From Lentisphaeria bacterium (GTDB lineage Bacteria; Verrucomicrobiota; Lentisphaeria; Oligosphaerales; PUNB01), in NCBI GenBank assembly GCA_007133055.1, contig SLNM01000260.1:1-9826 (forward strand): 9,826 bases of DNA, read 5' to 3'. The position numbers were made by a program, and so were the translations under genes. The notes under the pieces are model-generated. The model worked only from the letters and a program-made list of their open reading frames with translations, searched no databases and had not been told where the DNA came from. Positions within the stretch are counted from its first letter, which is position 1; each line of letters opens with the position of its first letter. This document shows positions 6,422 through 9,826 of this stretch, in pieces.

Positions 6422-6429
6422 TGTAAAAT
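6401..6429 (+). promoter_or_regulatory. Predicted sigma70-type promoter of the mannosidase operon
   Basis: A -35 box TTGCCA (6401-6406) and a -10 box TAAAAT (6424-6429) are separated by exactly 17 bases. Each box matches the consensus at five of six positions. Transcription would start near 6436, leaving a leader of about 155 nucleotides before the mannosidase start. Confidence 0.6.
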
Positions 6430-6445
6430 ACACAAGCTACAGTCT

Positions 6446-6455
6446 GAACCGGTTC
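6446..6455. promoter_or_regulatory. Palindrome GAACCGGTTC just after the predicted start of transcription
   Basis: A perfect 10-bp palindrome with a central CG, about 10 bases downstream of the predicted transcription start. LacI-family operators often have this form (for example TGAAACCGGTTTCA), and such regulators commonly control glycosidase operons. The site itself is seen; its function is inference. Confidence 0.4.
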
Positions 6456-6591
6456 GGCAAATCAGCTTTTGTGCCGCCACAATCGCATCTGCAAGCGGAC
6501 AGGTGCGGTACACGCAGGCACGAAATCTATGCCTGTCACCGAAGACTTCCAACAACACATTCAACTCCCAGAAAGGAACCCTTCCCAGATC

Positions 6592-9500
6592 ATGCGCAGT
6601 GAACTCATGGCATCATATCGTCAACGAGTGGAGAAATTCATTGACCACCTTTGCCGCCATCAAACTCCTCTGGTCGCCACCGTCCCCCTGGAAGCCCGCT
6701 ACTGCCGCACGGTCAACCCGGTGCCCTTTGACCAGCGTTTGCAGGAGCGTTACCGGCGGATTTCGGCCGGCGATGCCTGGGGAGAAGCCTGGGACAGCGC
6801 CTGGTTTCATCTGCAAGGGAAAATTCCTGAACAGTGGGACGGACAGGAGGTGGTGGCCTGCTTGAATTTCAACGGTGAGGCGTGTGTTTTCGACCCCTCC
6901 GGCTGCCCGGTCTACGGCTTGACCAGCCGCTCGGTCTTCGCTCATGAATACGACAAGGAAATTTTCTGCCTCACCCCCCGGAGCCGGGGAGGCGATGAGA
7001 TTGAGCTATGGGTCGAAGCGGCAGCCAATCATCTGTTTGGAATTCAGCGCGAGGCCGATCCGGCCCGCGACTGTCCGCAGCGCCACGGCCGGCACCAGGG
7101 CCGGGTCGTGAAGATGGAGCTGGCCTTGTTCGACCGCCAGCTCTGGCAACTGCTGCTGGACCTGGAAGTGATGCTAGGGCTGATGAAAGGACTCCACCGC
7201 CCCAACCCCGCTGAAAAAGCCTGGGGCAAGCCGAATAAACTGCCCGCGGCAAGCCCGCGGGTCCGGCGCATTCTACACACACTGAACCGCGCCATCGATG
7301 CTTTTGCCGACAACCGAGCCAACGCCGCCAAGGCCCGCCAGATTATTGCCGAACTGAATACCACGCCCGCCAACGCCTCCGACTGTACTGCGGTTGCGGT
7401 TGGACACGCCCATATCGACACGGGCTGGCTGTGGCCAGTCTCCGAGACGGTGCGCAAATGCGCCCGCACTTTCGCCAGCCAGATCGCGCTGCTCGAGAAA
7501 TATCCGGAATATGTCTTCGGCGCCTCGCAACCGCAGCACTATCAATTTGTCAAGCAGCATTATCCGTTGCTATACGAAAAGATCAAAGGTTACGTCAAGG
7601 AAGGCCGCTGGGAGCTCCAAGGCGGCATGTGGGTCGAAGCCGACTGCAATCTGATCAGCGGCGAGTCAATGGTCCGGCAGTTTCTGCATGGCAAGAATTT
7701 CTTCAGGGACGAATTCAATTTGGAGGTGAAAAATCTGTGGATACCCGATGTTTTCGGATACCCCGCCTCAATGCCGCAGATCATGAGAAAGGCGGGAGTT
7801 GACTTCTTCGTCACCCAGAAAATGTCCTGGTCCCAGTTCAACCAATTTCCGTTCACCACATTTCGCTGGCGCGGCATTGACGGCAGCGAAGTGCTGACCC
7901 ATTTCCCCCCGGAGGACTCGTACAATTCCGAACTCAGTCCGCAAGGACTGATCGCGGGCCAGGAGAACTTCAAGGAAAGCCATTTGACCGACCGTTTCCT
8001 ATCCCTTTTCGGCATCGGCAACGGCGGCGGCGGCCCCAAGGAGGATCACATCGAGCAAGGCCGCCGACTGGCCGACCTCGAGGGCGCCCCAAAAGTCGAA
8101 TTCGGCCGGGCCGACACCTTCCTCGACCAACTTGCCGAACATCGCGACCAGTTCGAGGTTTGGAACGGAGAGCTGTACCTGGAAATCCATCGCGGCACCC
8201 TGACCACCCAGGCACGTACCAAGAAAGGCAATCGGACTCTTGAAAGAAAATTGCGGGAAGTGGAATTTGTCTATGCCGCCATGGCGCCAGACAAGTATCC
8301 GGCGGCGGCTCTGGACCGACTGTGGAAGACTCTGCTGATCAATCAATTCCACGACATCCTGCCAGGCTCGTCGATCCGCGCGGTCTACGAAACCACGGAA
8401 AAAGAGTACGCCGAGGCGATTGCCGAATGCGATCAATGGCTGGCCAAAGCCGCCACCTGCGAAAACAGCGACGACAGCCTTACCCTGGTCAATCCGCTGG
8501 CCTGCACCTTCGCCGGCACGATCGCCCTCCCGGCATCCTGGCAGAGATGTGGCACCGTGGAAGTCAACGGCAAAACAATACCATGCCAGGCCGAGAACGA
8601 TCATCGCACCGTAGCCAGTATCGAAATCCCGCCATGCTCCGCCGTCGAACTAATTAAATGCAGCGGAAAACCGACTCGGCACAGCCCGACACCGAACCCT
8701 GCCGACCAGCAGGAGCTAATCCTGGAAAACCATTTGATCCGCTATGTATTCAATCAAAACGGTGAATTGAGCAGCGCCTTCGACAAGGAACTGGAATGCG
8801 AGCTGATCGCCCCCGACGAGCCTGGTAATCGCCTGTCTCTCTACATCGACCGACCGGTCGCCTATGACGCCTGGGACATTGATATTTCCTACGAGAATGA
8901 ACTGCACTCCACGGCGGTCGGCCAACAGACCGCCTTCCTGCCGGACGGCCCGGTGCGCCGGGGATTGCAATTCCAACTGCGCATCGGAGACTCGCACATC
9001 GAACAGTTTGTATATCTTGAAAACAACCGGAAGCGCCTGGACTTCCATACTCGTGTTGACTGGCGTGAGCTTCACAAAATGCTGCGCGTTTCATTCCCCC
9101 TGACTATACGGTCGGACCAGGCCAGCTTCGACATTCAATTCGGCAACTACAAGCGTCCGACCCATCGCAACACCTGTTGGGACCTGGCCCGGTTCGAGGT
9201 GCTCGGGCATAAGTACGCCGACCTTTCCGGTCAAAGCCATGGCGTGGCTCTGCTCAACGACTGCAAGTACGGATACAAAGTGTCCGACCATGTAATTGAT
9301 CTCAATCTCCTGCGCGCCCCCACCCATCCCGACCCGGACGCCGACCTCGGACACCATGAATTCGCCTATGCCTTCCTGCCGCACCGCGGAACGTTGGAAC
9401 AGTCGGAGGCCATCGAGGAAGCCGCCCGCTTCAACCAGCCGCCAATTGCTCTGGCCGGAGCGACGGCCGCGAATTTTAAACTGCCTTTCGCTATCATTAA

Positions 9501-9744
9501 GCAGGCGGGAGTTTCACTGGAAGCCTGCAAAAAGGCGGAAAAGGAGGACTGCCTGGTGATTCGACTGGTCGAAACCCGCGGTGATCATGCCAGACCAGAA
9601 CTGCAACTGGCGGAGGGATGGCGGATGATCCCCTGCGATCTGCTCGAATGGAACGAGGAAAATAACGCCGAATCAGGACGGGTTAAACTGAAATTCGACC
9701 CGTTCGAAATCAAAACCTACAAAATTTATCACCTTCTAAAATAA
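6592..9744 (+). CDS. GH38 alpha-mannosidase, cytosolic (MAN2C1-like)
   Basis: 1050 residues from ATG 6592. It hydrolyses terminal alpha-mannosyl residues by the retaining, metal-dependent GH38 mechanism. An N-terminal beta-rich domain (about 1-230) of the kind seen in MAN2C1-like enzymes has AWFHLQGKI and FNGEACVFDPSGCPV. The catalytic domain (about 265-540) opens with HAHIDTGWLWP, giving metal ligands His274 and Asp276. The nucleophile and third ligand is Asp386 in IPDVFGY. A middle helical domain follows with LEIHRGTLTTQ, and His587 in NQFHDILPGSS is the fourth ligand. A C-terminal beta domain carries RVDW and YADLSGQSHGVALLNDCKYGY. All key residues are present and there is no signal peptide, so it probably acts on imported oligosaccharides. 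The start is uncertain: AAGGA lies 14 bases before ATG 6592, ATG 6607 is also possible, and the frame is open back to 6469 without family-like sequence. A regulated promoter lies upstream, and a pectate-lyase-like gene follows after 8 bases. Confidence 0.93.
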   Translation: MRSELMASYRQRVEKFIDHLCRHQTPLVATVPLEARYCRTVNPVPFDQRLQERYRRISAGDAWGEAWDSAWFHLQGKIPEQWDGQEVVACLNFNGEACVFDPSGCPVYGLTSRSVFAHEYDKEIFCLTPRSRGGDEIELWVEAAANHLFGIQREADPARDCPQRHGRHQGRVVKMELALFDRQLWQLLLDLEVMLGLMKGLHRPNPAEKAWGKPNKLPAASPRVRRILHTLNRAIDAFADNRANAAKARQIIAELNTTPANASDCTAVAVGHAHIDTGWLWPVSETVRKCARTFASQIALLEKYPEYVFGASQPQHYQFVKQHYPLLYEKIKGYVKEGRWELQGGMWVEADCNLISGESMVRQFLHGKNFFRDEFNLEVKNLWIPDVFGYPASMPQIMRKAGVDFFVTQKMSWSQFNQFPFTTFRWRGIDGSEVLTHFPPEDSYNSELSPQGLIAGQENFKESHLTDRFLSLFGIGNGGGGPKEDHIEQGRRLADLEGAPKVEFGRADTFLDQLAEHRDQFEVWNGELYLEIHRGTLTTQARTKKGNRTLERKLREVEFVYAAMAPDKYPAAALDRLWKTLLINQFHDILPGSSIRAVYETTEKEYAEAIAECDQWLAKAATCENSDDSLTLVNPLACTFAGTIALPASWQRCGTVEVNGKTIPCQAENDHRTVASIEIPPCSAVELIKCSGKPTRHSPTPNPADQQELILENHLIRYVFNQNGELSSAFDKELECELIAPDEPGNRLSLYIDRPVAYDAWDIDISYENELHSTAVGQQTAFLPDGPVRRGLQFQLRIGDSHIEQFVYLENNRKRLDFHTRVDWRELHKMLRVSFPLTIRSDQASFDIQFGNYKRPTHRNTCWDLARFEVLGHKYADLSGQSHGVALLNDCKYGYKVSDHVIDLNLLRAPTHPDPDADLGHHEFAYAFLPHRGTLEQSEAIEEAARFNQPPIALAGATAANFKLPFAIIKQAGVSLEACKKAEKEDCLVIRLVETRGDHARPELQLAEGWRMIPCDLLEWNEENNAESGRVKLKFDPFEIKTYKIYHLLK

Positions 9745-9752
9745 AGAATGCA

Positions 9753-9826
9753 ATGATGACTACTGACAACATTTCCGAACACCCGGTTTACGGGATCAGT
9801 GTAAAAGACTTCGGCGCCCGCGGCGA
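9753..9826 (+). CDS. Start of a pectate-lyase/GH28-like beta-helix protein, cut by right edge
   Basis: ATG ATG at 9753 begins a frame reading MMTTDNISEHPVYGISVKDFGARG for 24 codons, up to the window edge. A hydrophobic-V-x-D-F-G-A-x-G stretch near the N-terminus is the usual beginning of the right-handed beta-helix in Pectate_lyase_3 and GH28 (polygalacturonase-type) proteins, where GDG-x-TDD normally follows. The next codon begins with GA, which fits Asp. The start is eight bases after the mannosidase stop, so the two genes are probably co-transcribed. There is no signal peptide in the visible part, which matches the cytosolic mannosidase. The ribosome binding site is weak (AAAGA). Only the first 24 residues are seen, so the precise enzyme class is open; a phage-type tail-spike or another beta-helix protein is less likely here. 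Confidence 0.65.
   Translation, partial: MMTTDNISEHPVYGISVKDFGARG

Larger units (their letters stand above)
6287..6591. promoter_or_regulatory. Divergent intergenic regulatory region
   Basis: These 305 bases separate the leftward EF-G-like gene from the rightward mannosidase gene and hold no credible gene. They contain the rightward promoter and two inverted repeats listed separately. A 10-bp direct repeat AATCGCATCT occurs at 6392-6401 and 6481-6490, flanking the promoter. I could not find a convincing promoter for the leftward gene. Confidence 0.6.

Noticed and set aside
6469..6591. N-terminal extension of the mannosidase from TTG 6469
   Set aside because: The extra 41 residues have no family-like sequence, the start lacks a ribosome binding site, and it would lie close to the predicted transcription start.

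Overview
The window is about 9.8 kb of moderately GC-rich bacterial DNA, probably chromosomal. It holds three complete genes, two genes cut by the window edges, and an unusually structured intergenic region of about 1.1 kb. A multi-TM protein that looks like the DUF6784/DUF6785 family, a cytosolic GH38 alpha-mannosidase, a pectate-lyase/polygalacturonase-type start and hairpin-rich intergenic DNA together suggest a saccharolytic member of the PVC group (Lentisphaerota, Kiritimatiellota or Verrucomicrobiota). That placement is inference; no rRNA or other phylogenetic marker is present.

Layout from left to right. (1) 1-3140, minus strand: a two-gene unit made of an 809-residue membrane protein and, one base after its stop codon, an unrecognised soluble protein whose reading frame runs off the left edge. 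(2) 3141-4234: no credible gene. This stretch holds a 122-bp nested inverted-repeat element with two REP-like hairpins, short tandem phrases, about ten further perfect hairpins, and a four-copy 30-bp tandem array of the same REP-like hairpin. (3) 4235-6286, minus strand: an EF-G-like translational GTPase of the EF-G2 type, starting at GTG behind a clear Shine-Dalgarno sequence. Its G4 motif is degenerate (NCLD in place of NKxD). (4) 6287-6591: a divergent regulatory region with a good sigma70-type promoter for the rightward genes and two inverted repeats that could be operators. (5) 6592-9744, plus strand: GH38 alpha-mannosidase. (6) From 9753, plus strand: the start of a protein with the VKDFGARG motif typical of right-handed beta-helix glycan-degrading enzymes, 8 bp behind the mannosidase and cut by the right edge.

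The rightward pair looks like a glycan-utilisation operon under a single regulated promoter. The leftward pair looks translationally coupled, as if a membrane protein and a soluble partner work together. The observation most worth following is the hairpin family. Each member has a GTAG tetranucleotide at the foot of an 8-bp stem and a nearly fixed 5-nt loop. Between two members, three stem base pairs have changed with both partners altered. This is the signature of REP elements mobilised by RAYT (TnpA-REP) transposases, although no such transposase lies in the window.
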